DNA from: Streptococcaceae bacterium
GTDB taxonomy: Bacteria; Bacillota; Bacilli; Lactobacillales; Streptococcaceae
DNA length: 11,510 bases
Reading direction: 5' to 3'
Assembly (NCBI GenBank): GCA_031270215.1
Contig: JAISYB010000032.1
Location: forward strand, 1 to 11,510
Shown here: positions 1 through 6,687 of the stretch, piece after piece
Position numbering within the stretch: position 1 is the first letter of the stretch
Layout of the letters: the number at the start of each line of letters is the position of its first letter
Program-made: the position numbers and the translations under genes
Notes under the pieces: model-generated
Database searches by the model: none
What the model was told of the DNA's origin: nothing
The model's input: only the letters and a program-made list of their open reading frames with translations

Positions 1-873
1 AAAAGCTTTAAAATCCTTGAGGAGCGCAATATTTATCAAGCAATTGAGCAGGTATTGGGGGAAGAGATTGCCTTTACCCTTGGCTTTGAGGACACCATCA
101 GCTACCACCAATATCTGCGCCTAGAGGAGCTGCCGCTTAATATTACACCGATTGAACAACATCATTTTATTGAAAGCTTTCGTCAGATTAAAGACGACGC
201 AGAGATTAAAATCATTCGTGATGCCTGCGAGATTAGCGATATTGCCTTTTCTAAGCTCTTAGACTATCTCAAGCTTGGGCAAAGCGAGCTTGAGCTTGCC
301 AACTTTTTAGATTTTGAAATGCGCAAGCTTGGCGCAAGCGGTATTTCATTTGAAACAATTGTCGCAAGTGGCATGCGTTCTGCCCTGCCTCACGGAGTTG
401 CCAGTGATAAAAAAATCGAAACAGGTGACGTGATTACCTTTGACTTTGGCTGCTACTATCAAAACTATGTCAGCGATATGACACGCACGATTGTGATTAA
501 TCATGCAACCGATGAGCTGAAGCGTGTTTATCAAACAGTTCTTAATGCCAACCAAGCGGTCATTAAACAAGCGAAAGCCGGTGTGACTTACGGAGAATAT
601 GACCGATTTGCGAGAGAAATTATTGAAGATGCAGGCTACGGTGCTTATTTCACCCATAGCATCGGTCACGGTATCGGCTTAGACATTCACGAAGACCCTT
701 TCTTTTCAGCAGGAAAGCTGCAATTGCTCAAAAACCAAGTCATTACTGACGAGCCGGGAATTTATCTGGCCAACCAATTTGGTGTAAGGATTGAAGATGA
801 TTTGGTAGTGACTGATGAGGGTGTAGACGTTCTAACACACGCGCCAAAGGAATTAATTATTTTAAAAAAATAG
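1..873 (+). CDS. pepP: Xaa-Pro peptidase, M24B family (5' partial)
   Basis: This is the 3' part of a cytosolic metallopeptidase that releases the N-terminal residue from peptides with proline in second position, or cleaves Xaa-Pro dipeptides. The frame is open from base 1, so the true start lies outside the window; the TTG at 55 is internal. About 290 residues are visible of a family length near 355. The pita-bread fold's five metal ligands are all recognisable: Asp in TFDFG (codon 442), Asp in SDMTRT (475), His in HSIGHG (667), Glu in DEPGIY (751) and Glu in VRIEDD (793). The catalytic-region LPHG motif is also present. The missing part is the non-catalytic N-terminal domain. A pepP-type gene directly before efp is a common Firmicutes arrangement. 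PepP (aminopeptidase) versus PepQ (prolidase) is inferred from this context and from the length; the motifs do not separate them. Confidence 0.88.
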   Translation, partial: KSFKILEERNIYQAIEQVLGEEIAFTLGFEDTISYHQYLRLEELPLNITPIEQHHFIESFRQIKDDAEIKIIRDACEISDIAFSKLLDYLKLGQSELELANFLDFEMRKLGASGISFETIVASGMRSALPHGVASDKKIETGDVITFDFGCYYQNYVSDMTRTIVINHATDELKRVYQTVLNANQAVIKQAKAGVTYGEYDRFAREIIEDAGYGAYFTHSIGHGIGLDIHEDPFFSAGKLQLLKNQVITDEPGIYLANQFGVRIEDDLVVTDEGVDVLTHAPKELIILKK

Positions 874-902
874 GATTATCAAAGCGACAAACGCATAAAA
901 CA

Positions 903-931
903 TAGAGATTTTTTAGCTTTCATGTTAAAAT
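903..931 (+). promoter_or_regulatory. Likely promoter of efp
   Basis: An extended -10 element reads TGTTAAAAT (923-931: TG, one base, then TAAAAT). A weak -35 match, TAGAGA (903-908, 4 of 6), lies 17 bases upstream. Transcription would start near 938, about 29 bases before the efp start codon. A Shine-Dalgarno GGAGAGG (949-955) follows. No terminator hairpin is visible after pepP, so read-through from pepP is also possible. The same nine bases recur before the carboxypeptidase gene at the right end of the window. Confidence 0.55.
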
Positions 932-966
932 AATGAAGTACAAAAAATGGAGAGGATTAACAGATA

Positions 967-1524
967 ATGATTAATATTAACGATTTGAAGATTGGCATGA
1001 CGCTTGAAGTGGACGGCGGTTTATGGAAGGTTTTAGATTTCCAACATCACAAACCCGGTAAAGGCAATACGATTGTCAGAACAAAGCTAAAAAATTTACG
1101 GACAGGGGCAGTTCAGGAAAAACGTTTCAATGCTGGGATTAAGGTTAAAAAAGCAATGGTTGATACCAAGAAAATGCAGTATCTTTATTCAGAGGGCGAC
1201 ATGTATGTCTTTATGGATTTAGAAACTTATGAGCAAATCGAAATTCCTGAGGTACAAATCAAGGAAGAGCTCCAATATTTGCTTGAAAATATGGAAGTTT
1301 CAGTTGTGATGTTTGAAAGTGAAATCCTTGGCGTGAACTTACCAACGACCGTTGAGTTAGTTGTTCGTGAAACAGAACCAAATATTAAGGGTGACACTTC
1401 ATCAGGTGGCTCAAAGCCTGCGATTATGGAAACAGGCTTGACAGTTCAAGTCCCATTTTTCATCAATGCCGGTGAAACCTTAGTGATTAATACGCAAGAC
1501 GGTTCATATTCTTCAAGAGCTTAG
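967..1524 (+). CDS. efp: Translation elongation factor P
   Basis: EF-P binds between the ribosomal P and E sites and relieves stalling at polyproline stretches. The 185-residue length is standard. The N-terminal KOW-like domain carries the tip loop HHKPGKGN with Lys32, the residue that contacts the peptidyl-tRNA acceptor end and is post-translationally modified in many bacteria. The two OB domains follow, including PTTVELVVRETEPNIKGD and a C-terminal INTQDGSYSSRA typical of the family. The ATG start has GGAGAGG 11 bases upstream, and the gene ends with tandem TAG stops. No EF-P modifying enzyme (EpmA/B or EarP type) is adjacent; Lys at the tip excludes the rhamnosyl-arginine type. The middle sequence resembles Lactobacillus/Enterococcus-type EF-P more than the streptococcal type, by my recollection of those proteins. 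Confidence 0.97.
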   Translation: MININDLKIGMTLEVDGGLWKVLDFQHHKPGKGNTIVRTKLKNLRTGAVQEKRFNAGIKVKKAMVDTKKMQYLYSEGDMYVFMDLETYEQIEIPEVQIKEELQYLLENMEVSVVMFESEILGVNLPTTVELVVRETEPNIKGDTSSGGSKPAIMETGLTVQVPFFINAGETLVINTQDGSYSSRA

Positions 1525-1568
1525 TAGCAAAAGAAGAAAAAATAACGGAAAAGTACAACATAAATAAG

Positions 1569-1583
1569 CCTTTGAAAAAGGAG
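1569..1583 (+). promoter_or_regulatory. Small hairpin covering the asp23 Shine-Dalgarno
   Basis: CCTTT (1569-1573) is followed by GAA and then AAAGG (1577-1581). This gives a 5-bp stem with a triloop that pairs part of the AAAGGAG ribosome binding site (1577-1583) of the next gene, six bases before its ATG. Such a short stem is only marginally stable, so it is recorded as a possible translational damper with no known ligand. Confidence 0.25.
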
Positions 1584-1588
1584 AAATA

Positions 1589-2005
1589 ATGAGCGAAGAA
1601 AAAAATGTTATCGAAAAAGCACTAGGAGAAGTTGTCATTGCGCCTGAAGTGATAGAAGTCATTATCGGTGTTGCAGCTTCTAAGATTAAAGGTGTCTACG
1701 GTATGCAGGGCAATATCGCCTCACATATCGCCGAAAAATTAGGCAGAGTTTCACATGGTAAGGGCGTTGATTTAAAGAATAATGAGGATGACACGGTCAC
1801 CGCAGATCTTTATGTTTACCTAGACTACGGCGTTTCAGTGCCAAGAGTTGCCATGGCAATTCAAGCCAAGGTTAAACAGCAGGTGCTTGATATGACCGGC
1901 TTGGAGCTAAAAGAGGTCAATATTCATATCGTTTCAGTCGTTCCTGAGAAATTAATTCAACCGAATCTAGACGATTTATTTGGTGAGGACGAGCTAGATG
2001 ACTAA
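1589..2005 (+). CDS. yqhY: Asp23/Gls24 family protein (YqhY-like)
   Basis: This is a 138-residue member of the Asp23/Gls24 (DUF322) family. The N-terminal GEVVIAPEVIEVIIGVAA and the central ASKIKGVYGM segment are typical, as is the C-terminal VNIHIVSVVPE strand. The tail is acidic (DDLFGEDELDD). No signal peptide or membrane segment is seen, so it is probably cytoplasmic. In Bacillus subtilis the positional counterpart YqhY lies between accBC and nusB and has been genetically linked to acetyl-CoA carboxylase activity; other family members are envelope- or alkaline-stress proteins. Here accBC are absent from the locus. It starts at ATG 1589 behind AAAGGAG and overlaps nusB by 8 bases, so the two are translationally coupled. 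Its molecular role remains unsettled; the orthology to YqhY rests on gene order and length. Confidence 0.88.
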   Translation: MSEEKNVIEKALGEVVIAPEVIEVIIGVAASKIKGVYGMQGNIASHIAEKLGRVSHGKGVDLKNNEDDTVTADLYVYLDYGVSVPRVAMAIQAKVKQQVLDMTGLELKEVNIHIVSVVPEKLIQPNLDDLFGEDELDD

Positions 2006-2420
2006 ATTAACACGCCACGCAATTAGAATCAAGGCAATGCAAGCACTTTTTGCACAGGATTTTGATGCTGGATTATCTAAGGAAAAAGCGATTCAGACAG
2101 CTTTAACGCTAGACGAAGCATCAGTCAAAGACAATATCTTGACACCGGAATACCTAGATGTTTTAGTCAGCGGGGTGATTGATCACCAAAGCGAGCTTGA
2201 AAGCGAGATAAAAAAACATCTTAAGCGTGGCTGGCAGCTTTCTCGTTTGCCAAAGATTGATCGTTTAATCCTAAGTATTGCAATTTTTGAAATTAAATAT
2301 ATCGATATTGATGACAAGGTTGCAATCAATGAAGCGGTTGAACTTGCAAAGGAATTTGGCGAGGATAGTGCTTCAAGCTTTGTTAACGGTGTATTGAAAC
2401 AGGTTTTAAACAAGGCTTAA
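1998..2420 (+). CDS. nusB: Transcription antitermination factor NusB
   Basis: NusB, with NusE (ribosomal protein S10), binds boxA RNA and forms part of the antitermination complex that keeps RNA polymerase processive through rRNA operons. The 140-residue, all-helical protein shows the N-terminal RHAIRIKAMQALFAQDF helix, the central RLPKIDRLILSIAIFEI segment and the C-terminal KVAINEAVELAKEFG and SSFVNGVL motifs that define the family. The ATG at 1998 lies inside the end of the upstream gene, with GGTGAGGA (1982-1989) as ribosome binding site. An intrinsic terminator begins five bases after the stop codon, so nusB is the end of at least one transcript. Confidence 0.96.
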   Translation: MTKLTRHAIRIKAMQALFAQDFDAGLSKEKAIQTALTLDEASVKDNILTPEYLDVLVSGVIDHQSELESEIKKHLKRGWQLSRLPKIDRLILSIAIFEIKYIDIDDKVAINEAVELAKEFGEDSASSFVNGVLKQVLNKA

Positions 2421-2424
2421 AAAT

Positions 2425-2457
2425 AAGGGTTGACAGATAATCAAAGTCAACCTTTTT
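2425..2457 (+). terminator. Intrinsic terminator between nusB and folD
   Basis: GGTTGAC (2428-2434) pairs perfectly with GTCAACC (2446-2452) across an 11-base loop. A G-T pair and two A-T pairs extend the stem outward to 2425/2455, and a run of five T (2453-2457) follows. It ends only 23 bases before the folD start, leaving no room for an ordinary promoter in between. folD must therefore depend on read-through or on a promoter inside nusB. Confidence 0.85.
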
Positions 2458-2480
2458 GTATAAAAAAGGAGTGTAAATTT

Positions 2481-3329
2481 GTGATTATTGATGGAAAAGG
2501 TCTTGCCGATATAATGGCGGAAAGCTTAAAAGAAAAAGTAAAGGAACTCAAAAATAAGGGGATTACACCGGGATTAGTGGTCATCTTGGTAGGAGATGAT
2601 ACCGCAAGTCAAGTCTACGTGCGTAATAAAGAACGCCGTGCCACAGACGCAGGCTTTTTATCGACAGTCGAAAGATTACCAAGTTCAACTAGCGAAGCAG
2701 CGCTTTTGGCATTAATCGAAAAGTATAATCAAGACACACGTTATCACGGTATCTTAGTTCAGCTGCCTGTACCAAAGCATATTAATGCAGATAAAGTTTT
2801 ACTTGCTATCCGTCCTGAAAAAGATGTTGACGGCTTTCACCCAATGAATGTCGGATTGCTAAATGTTGGCAATCCTCTGATGATTCCCTCAACACCTGCC
2901 GGAATTATGGAAATGTTTAAGGCATACGGGGTTGATTTGGCAGGCAAGGAAGCGGTCGTGATTGGGCGTTCTAATATTGTCGGCAAACCGATTGCCCAGC
3001 TGATGTTAGCAGAAAATGCAACGGTGACGATTACTCACTCACGCACTCAAAATTTAGCAGAGGTTGCTAGACGTGCAGATATTTTAGTAGTCGCAATTGG
3101 TCGTGGACATTTTGTAACGAAGGAATTTGTCAAGGAAGGCGCAGTCGTGATTGATGTCGGTATGAATCGAGATGAGAACGGCAAGCTGATTGGTGACGTT
3201 AAATTTGACGAAGTTCAGCAGGTCGCAAGCTTGATTACGCCAGTACCTAAGGGCGTTGGTCCAATGACCATTGCCATGTTAATGGAACAAACCTACGAAG
3301 GCGCAAAGCGCAGCGCTTCACAAAGCTAA
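2481..3329 (+). CDS. folD: Methylenetetrahydrofolate dehydrogenase/cyclohydrolase
   Basis: FolD is a bifunctional cytosolic enzyme. It oxidises 5,10-methylene-THF to methenyl-THF with NADP and hydrolyses that to 10-formyl-THF, feeding purine and fMet-tRNA synthesis. With start GTG 2481 the protein has 282 residues, the normal length. That start has AAAGGAGTG (2465-2473) just upstream and gives the family-typical N-terminus (MIIDGK). A longer frame back to TTG 2430 exists but would begin inside the terminator hairpin. Visible motifs are the catalytic YVRNK (Tyr46-Lys50), DGFHPMN, PSTPAGIM, the nucleotide-binding GRSNIVGKP (162-170) and the C-terminal PKGVGPMT (256-263). Both activities should be intact. 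The 115-base gap to xseA is unusually long for this gene cluster. Confidence 0.96.
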   Translation: MIIDGKGLADIMAESLKEKVKELKNKGITPGLVVILVGDDTASQVYVRNKERRATDAGFLSTVERLPSSTSEAALLALIEKYNQDTRYHGILVQLPVPKHINADKVLLAIRPEKDVDGFHPMNVGLLNVGNPLMIPSTPAGIMEMFKAYGVDLAGKEAVVIGRSNIVGKPIAQLMLAENATVTITHSRTQNLAEVARRADILVVAIGRGHFVTKEFVKEGAVVIDVGMNRDENGKLIGDVKFDEVQQVASLITPVPKGVGPMTIAMLMEQTYEGAKRSASQS

Positions 3330-3336
3330 AAAAATG

Positions 3337-3407
3337 TTGGATCGTCATTGAAGTAGGCTTCATCAAACTAAACAAACAATCGAACGTCACCGAAGTAGCG
3401 CCTGCTT
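3337..3407 (+). repeat. Paired imperfect direct repeat with hairpins before xseA
   Basis: CGTCATTGAAGTAG (3343-3356) recurs as CGTCACCGAAGTAG (3385-3398), 12 of 14 identical, with 42 bases from one start to the other; weaker similarity extends about six bases further left. Each copy begins a small hairpin. TGAAG/CTTCA pairs around TAGG (3349-3362), and AAGTAG/CTGCTT pairs around CGC (3393-3407) with one G-T pair. No T-run follows, so these are not ordinary terminators. A recognition site or mRNA processing element in the folD-xseA spacer is possible, but I cannot name one. Confidence 0.4.
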
Positions 3408-3444
3408 ATTCATCTTGGTAAAAAGCAGACCGGAAAGGAAAATC

Positions 3445-4767
3445 GTGGAATATTTAACAGTTACAGCATTAACCAAATATTTAAAAGCAAAATTTGAACG
3501 CGATCCTTATCTGGAAACGGTCTATCTAACTGGGGAAATCAGTAATTTTAGACAAAGACCAAAGCATCAATACTTCTCGCTAAAGGATGATGGTGCTGTG
3601 ATTAATGCGACAATGTTTGAAGGGAAGTTTCGCAAGGTCAACTTTCAAGTTGAAAATGGCATGAAGGTTTTAGTTATTGGTCGACTATCATTGTACGAAA
3701 AAAGCGGGCAGTACCAGATTTTGCTAGATGAAATGATACCGGATGGTGTGGGAGCTTTATTCCTCCAATTTAATCAATTAAAGGAAAAGCTGACAAATGA
3801 AGGTCTGTTTCGCTCAGAGCTAAAGCAGCCAATTCCTAAAATACCTAAGGTTATCGGTGTAATTACTTCCCCAAGTGGTGCGGTCATTCGTGATATTTTG
3901 ACGACTGTTGCCAGACGTTTTCCGCTCGCAGAGGTCTTATTATTTCCGACTAAGGTGCAAGGTATTGGCGCAAAAGAGGAGATTGTTCAAAGTATTCAGC
4001 GAGCGAATCAAAAAAAAGAGCTTGATGTCTTAATCATTGGTCGTGGCGGTGGTTCAATTGAAGACCTTTGGGCGTTTAATGAGGAAGCGGTTGTTCGAGC
4101 AATCTTTGAGTCAAAACTACCGATTATCTCGTCTGTCGGACATGAAACGGATACGACATTAGCCGATTTTGTTAGCGACAAAAGAGCTGCAACACCAACT
4201 GCCGCAGCGGAGCTTGCAACGCCAAATATTGTTGAGCTGATTAATTATCTCAATCAGGCAGAAAACAGACTAACCAAGGCAGCTCAAAGCAAGCTACAAC
4301 AATCACAATTACAGCTTAATCGCTTAGCAGGCTCAGTTGTTTTTAGACAACCCATGCGTTTATATGACGGTTATCTACAAAAGGTTGATTTTCTAACGGA
4401 AAAGATGATACAGACGACCAGAGAACGAGTACAGATTTCAAATCAAACGGTTGAGCGCATGAAACATCGGCTGCTTAATCAAAGCCCAATCACTCAGACT
4501 AGGCAATATCAGCAGACATTGGTAATGCTTGAGAAAAGTTTAAATCAAGCGATGGCAGCTCAGTTAAATAATAGTCAGCGTAGATATTTGACTATGCTGC
4601 AAGCACTAGACTTGCTTTCACCACTGAAAACAATGGCACGAGGTTTTTCGATTACGAAAAGCAATGGACAGATTATCAGAGAAATCAGCGATGTGACAGT
4701 AGGCAGCGTCTTAGTTACCCGATTATTAGACGGAGAAGTAACATCAGTTGTTAAAGGAGTGGAATAA
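3445..4767 (+). CDS. xseA: Exonuclease VII large subunit
   Basis: XseA is the catalytic subunit of exonuclease VII, which degrades single-stranded DNA from both ends to short oligonucleotides and acts in mismatch and damage repair. Start GTG 3445 gives 440 residues, a family-typical length, and the usual N-terminus (MEYLTVTALT), with AAAGGA at 3434-3439. An earlier in-frame TTG at 3415 would add ten atypical residues. An N-terminal OB-fold (about residues 1-100, with GEISNF and HQYFSLKD) precedes the nuclease domain. That domain shows GVITSPSGAVIRD (138-150), RGGGSIEDLWAFN (200-212), SVGHETD (230-236) and DKRAATPTAAAE (245-256). A long Gln- and Lys-rich coiled-coil region follows and should bind XseB. 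The stop TAA abuts the xseB ATG, so the two subunits are translationally coupled. Confidence 0.96.
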   Translation: MEYLTVTALTKYLKAKFERDPYLETVYLTGEISNFRQRPKHQYFSLKDDGAVINATMFEGKFRKVNFQVENGMKVLVIGRLSLYEKSGQYQILLDEMIPDGVGALFLQFNQLKEKLTNEGLFRSELKQPIPKIPKVIGVITSPSGAVIRDILTTVARRFPLAEVLLFPTKVQGIGAKEEIVQSIQRANQKKELDVLIIGRGGGSIEDLWAFNEEAVVRAIFESKLPIISSVGHETDTTLADFVSDKRAATPTAAAELATPNIVELINYLNQAENRLTKAAQSKLQQSQLQLNRLAGSVVFRQPMRLYDGYLQKVDFLTEKMIQTTRERVQISNQTVERMKHRLLNQSPITQTRQYQQTLVMLEKSLNQAMAAQLNNSQRRYLTMLQALDLLSPLKTMARGFSITKSNGQIIREISDVTVGSVLVTRLLDGEVTSVVKGVE

Positions 4768-4995
4768 ATGGCAAAAGAGCTAACATTTGAAGCAGCACTT
4801 AAGGACTTAGAAGCAATCGTTACCCATTTGGAGAGTGGAGATGTTCCTTTGGAAACTGCGCTAGATGAGTATCAAAAGGGAATGGCGATTAGTAAAAACC
4901 TACAGGCAACCTTGAAAAATGCCGAAGCGACCTTAGCTAAGATTGTTACAGAAAGCGGCGAGGTTGTAGATTTTAATGAGGCAGCTAATGAATAA
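4768..4995 (+). CDS. xseB: Exonuclease VII small subunit
   Basis: This 75-residue helical protein binds the coiled coil of XseA in multiple copies and is needed for exonuclease VII function. It has the family hallmarks: FEAALKDLEAIVTHLESGDVPLE near the N-terminus (the recognition segment of the XseB family) and LDEYQKGM in the middle. The ATG immediately follows the xseA stop codon, with AAAGGAGTGG inside the end of xseA as its ribosome binding site. The 3' end overlaps ispA by 8 bases. Confidence 0.95.
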   Translation: MAKELTFEAALKDLEAIVTHLESGDVPLETALDEYQKGMAISKNLQATLKNAEATLAKIVTESGEVVDFNEAANE

Positions 4996-5848
4996 TCAAG
5001 CAATTAAGGAAAAAATAGATGACTGCTTGCTTGCCTTTTATAGCGGAACAAAAAATATTTTAACCGAGTCAATCACTTACTCAATCAAATCAGGCGGCAA
5101 GAGATTTCGTCCATTATTATTAGCAAGCGTTTTGGCAGGCTTTGACAAACCATTTACCGAGGAGGCAATCAAAGTAGCAGCCGCGCTTGAAATGATTCAC
5201 ACCTCTTCATTGATTCATGATGATTTACCAAGTATGGATAATGATGACTTTCGGCGGGGCGTTTTAACCAATCACAAGCGTTTTGGTGAGGCAAATGCGA
5301 TTTTGGCAGGGGACGCTTTACTGCTTGACCCATTTAATCTGTTAAGCCAGACAGCTTTTTCAGCCAAGATTATTGTGCGACTTGTGCAGGAGCTTTCAAA
5401 GGCAAGTGGTTTTTGCGGAATGGTTGGCGGTCAATCCATTGACATCAACAGCGAAAATCAAGCCCTTGCCTACGAAGCCTTACGGGAGCTTCATGCCAAA
5501 AAAACTGGCGCAATGATTGTCTTTCCGTTTGTTGCAGCAGGAATTATTGCGGAGCAATCAGAGGAAACGATTAATCAGCTAAGAAAAATCGGTGAAAATA
5601 TCGGCTTAGCCTTTCAGATTCATGATGATATTATTGACGTTACCTCCAGCTTTCAAGCGCTGGGTAAGACACCGAAAAAGGATTTAGCTGAAAATAAAGC
5701 AACCTATGTGACACTTTTGGGATTGGATCAAGCTAAGCTATTACTTTCCGAGGAAATAGCACAGGCAAACCTCTCAATCAATCAGCTTAAAGATTTTAAT
5801 CATCGTCAGCTAGCAGAAATTATTGAGCAGTTAATGCTTAAGGAGTAG
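4988..5848 (+). CDS. ispA: Farnesyl/geranylgeranyl diphosphate synthase
   Basis: This trans-type prenyl diphosphate synthase condenses dimethylallyl/geranyl diphosphate with isopentenyl diphosphate, giving precursors for undecaprenyl phosphate and quinones. I chose ATG 4988 (286 residues) because GAGG lies six bases upstream; ATG 4976 is an alternative adding four residues. Substrate motifs are complete: GGKRFRP (36-42), the first Asp-rich motif DDLPSMD (78-84) followed by RRG, HAKKTG (about 169-174) and the second motif DDIID (213-217). The residue five positions before the first Asp-rich motif is Ser73, where Bacillus FPP synthase has a Tyr that limits chain length, so the product may be longer than C15. 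No dxs follows, as it does in Bacillus; this fits mevalonate-derived isopentenyl diphosphate. Confidence 0.93.
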   Translation: MNNQAIKEKIDDCLLAFYSGTKNILTESITYSIKSGGKRFRPLLLASVLAGFDKPFTEEAIKVAAALEMIHTSSLIHDDLPSMDNDDFRRGVLTNHKRFGEANAILAGDALLLDPFNLLSQTAFSAKIIVRLVQELSKASGFCGMVGGQSIDINSENQALAYEALRELHAKKTGAMIVFPFVAAGIIAEQSEETINQLRKIGENIGLAFQIHDDIIDVTSSFQALGKTPKKDLAENKATYVTLLGLDQAKLLLSEEIAQANLSINQLKDFNHRQLAEIIEQLMLKE

Positions 5849-5849
5849 T

Positions 5850-6671
5850 ATGAAAAAAGAACGTGTAGATGTCCTAGCGCACCAGCAAGGTTTATTTGAA
5901 ACAAGAGAAAAAGCTAAGCGTGGGATTATGGCGGGAATTGTTTATAATCAAAATAATTTGCGATTGGATAAACCGGGGGAGAAGATTGCGCTCACTGATT
6001 CTTTACATCTTAAGGGAAAACGCTTAAAATACGTATCTCGTGGCGGTTTAAAGCTTGAGAAGGCACTTGAAAGCTTCGATTTATCGGTCAAGAATAAGAT
6101 TGTCTTAGATATTGGTGCATCAACAGGTGGTTTTACAGATGTCATGCTACAAAGCGGGGCAAAAAAAAGCTATGCGGTTGATGTCGGCACGAATCAGCTG
6201 GCTTGGAAGCTGCGCCAAGATGCGCGAGTGATTGTCATGGAGCAGTATAATTTCCGCTATGCCAAAACTAGCGATTTTACGCAAGGACAGCCTGAATTTG
6301 CTTCAATTGACGTTTCATTTATCTCACTTGCTTTAATTTTACCTGCACTTTTTACACTTTTGGCTGACAATGGGAAGGTAGTTGCCCTAATTAAGCCACA
6401 GTTTGAAGCAGGACGTGAGCAGGTCGGAAAAAATGGAATTATCAAGGATAGCAAGGTACATCTAAGCGTCTTAAATCAAACGATTGAAACAATGCTTCAA
6501 GTCGGTTTTTCAGTTAAAGGGCTGAGCTTTTCACCGATTACCGGCGGGGGTGGCAATATAGAATTTCTGGCTTATTTGCAAAAAGAGCCAGAGCCACAAC
6601 TAGCAGCAGGGATTAATCCGGAAAAAGTTGTCGCTGAGGCACATCAAGCTTTATTAAGCCTTAACGCTTAG
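5850..6671 (+). CDS. tlyA: TlyA-type rRNA 2'-O-methyltransferase (S4 domain)
   Basis: TlyA-family enzymes use S-adenosylmethionine to 2'-O-methylate cytidines in 16S and/or 23S rRNA; loss in mycobacteria gives capreomycin resistance. Older annotation as hemolysin is probably misleading. The 273-residue protein has an N-terminal S4 RNA-binding domain (about 1-60) and an FtsJ/RrmJ-like methyltransferase domain. The SAM motif is VLDIGASTGGFT (85-96). The catalytic Lys-Asp-Lys-Glu tetrad is visible at Lys68 (SRGGLKLE), Asp154 (SIDVSF), Lys182 (IKPQFE) and Glu238 (GGNIEFL). The ATG lies two bases after the ispA stop, with AAGGAG just upstream, so translation is coupled. Whether one or both rRNA subunits are targets cannot be read from the sequence. 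Confidence 0.94.
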   Translation: MKKERVDVLAHQQGLFETREKAKRGIMAGIVYNQNNLRLDKPGEKIALTDSLHLKGKRLKYVSRGGLKLEKALESFDLSVKNKIVLDIGASTGGFTDVMLQSGAKKSYAVDVGTNQLAWKLRQDARVIVMEQYNFRYAKTSDFTQGQPEFASIDVSFISLALILPALFTLLADNGKVVALIKPQFEAGREQVGKNGIIKDSKVHLSVLNQTIETMLQVGFSVKGLSFSPITGGGGNIEFLAYLQKEPEPQLAAGINPEKVVAEAHQALLSLNA

Positions 6672-6687
6672 ACATGAGGAGAAAAAA

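Noticed and set aside
2430..2464. A perfect -35 hexamer TTGACA (2430-2435) and a TATAAA (2459-2464) suggesting a folD promoter.
   Set aside because: The spacing is 23 bases, too long for a sigma-A promoter. TTGACA is part of the terminator stem, and the transcript would begin within the ribosome binding site.
2430..2480. A longer FolD starting at TTG 2430.
   Set aside because: It would start inside the terminator hairpin, has no ribosome binding site, and adds 17 residues foreign to the family. GTG 2481 has AAAGGAG at the right distance and gives the expected N-terminus.
3415..3444. An XseA start at TTG 3415.
   Set aside because: The extra ten residues do not resemble the family N-terminus, and the best ribosome binding site (3434-3439) serves GTG 3445.
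5850..6671. Annotation of TlyA as a hemolysin.
   Set aside because: The S4 domain, the SAM motif and the complete Lys-Asp-Lys-Glu tetrad point to an rRNA methyltransferase. There is no signal peptide or pore-forming feature.
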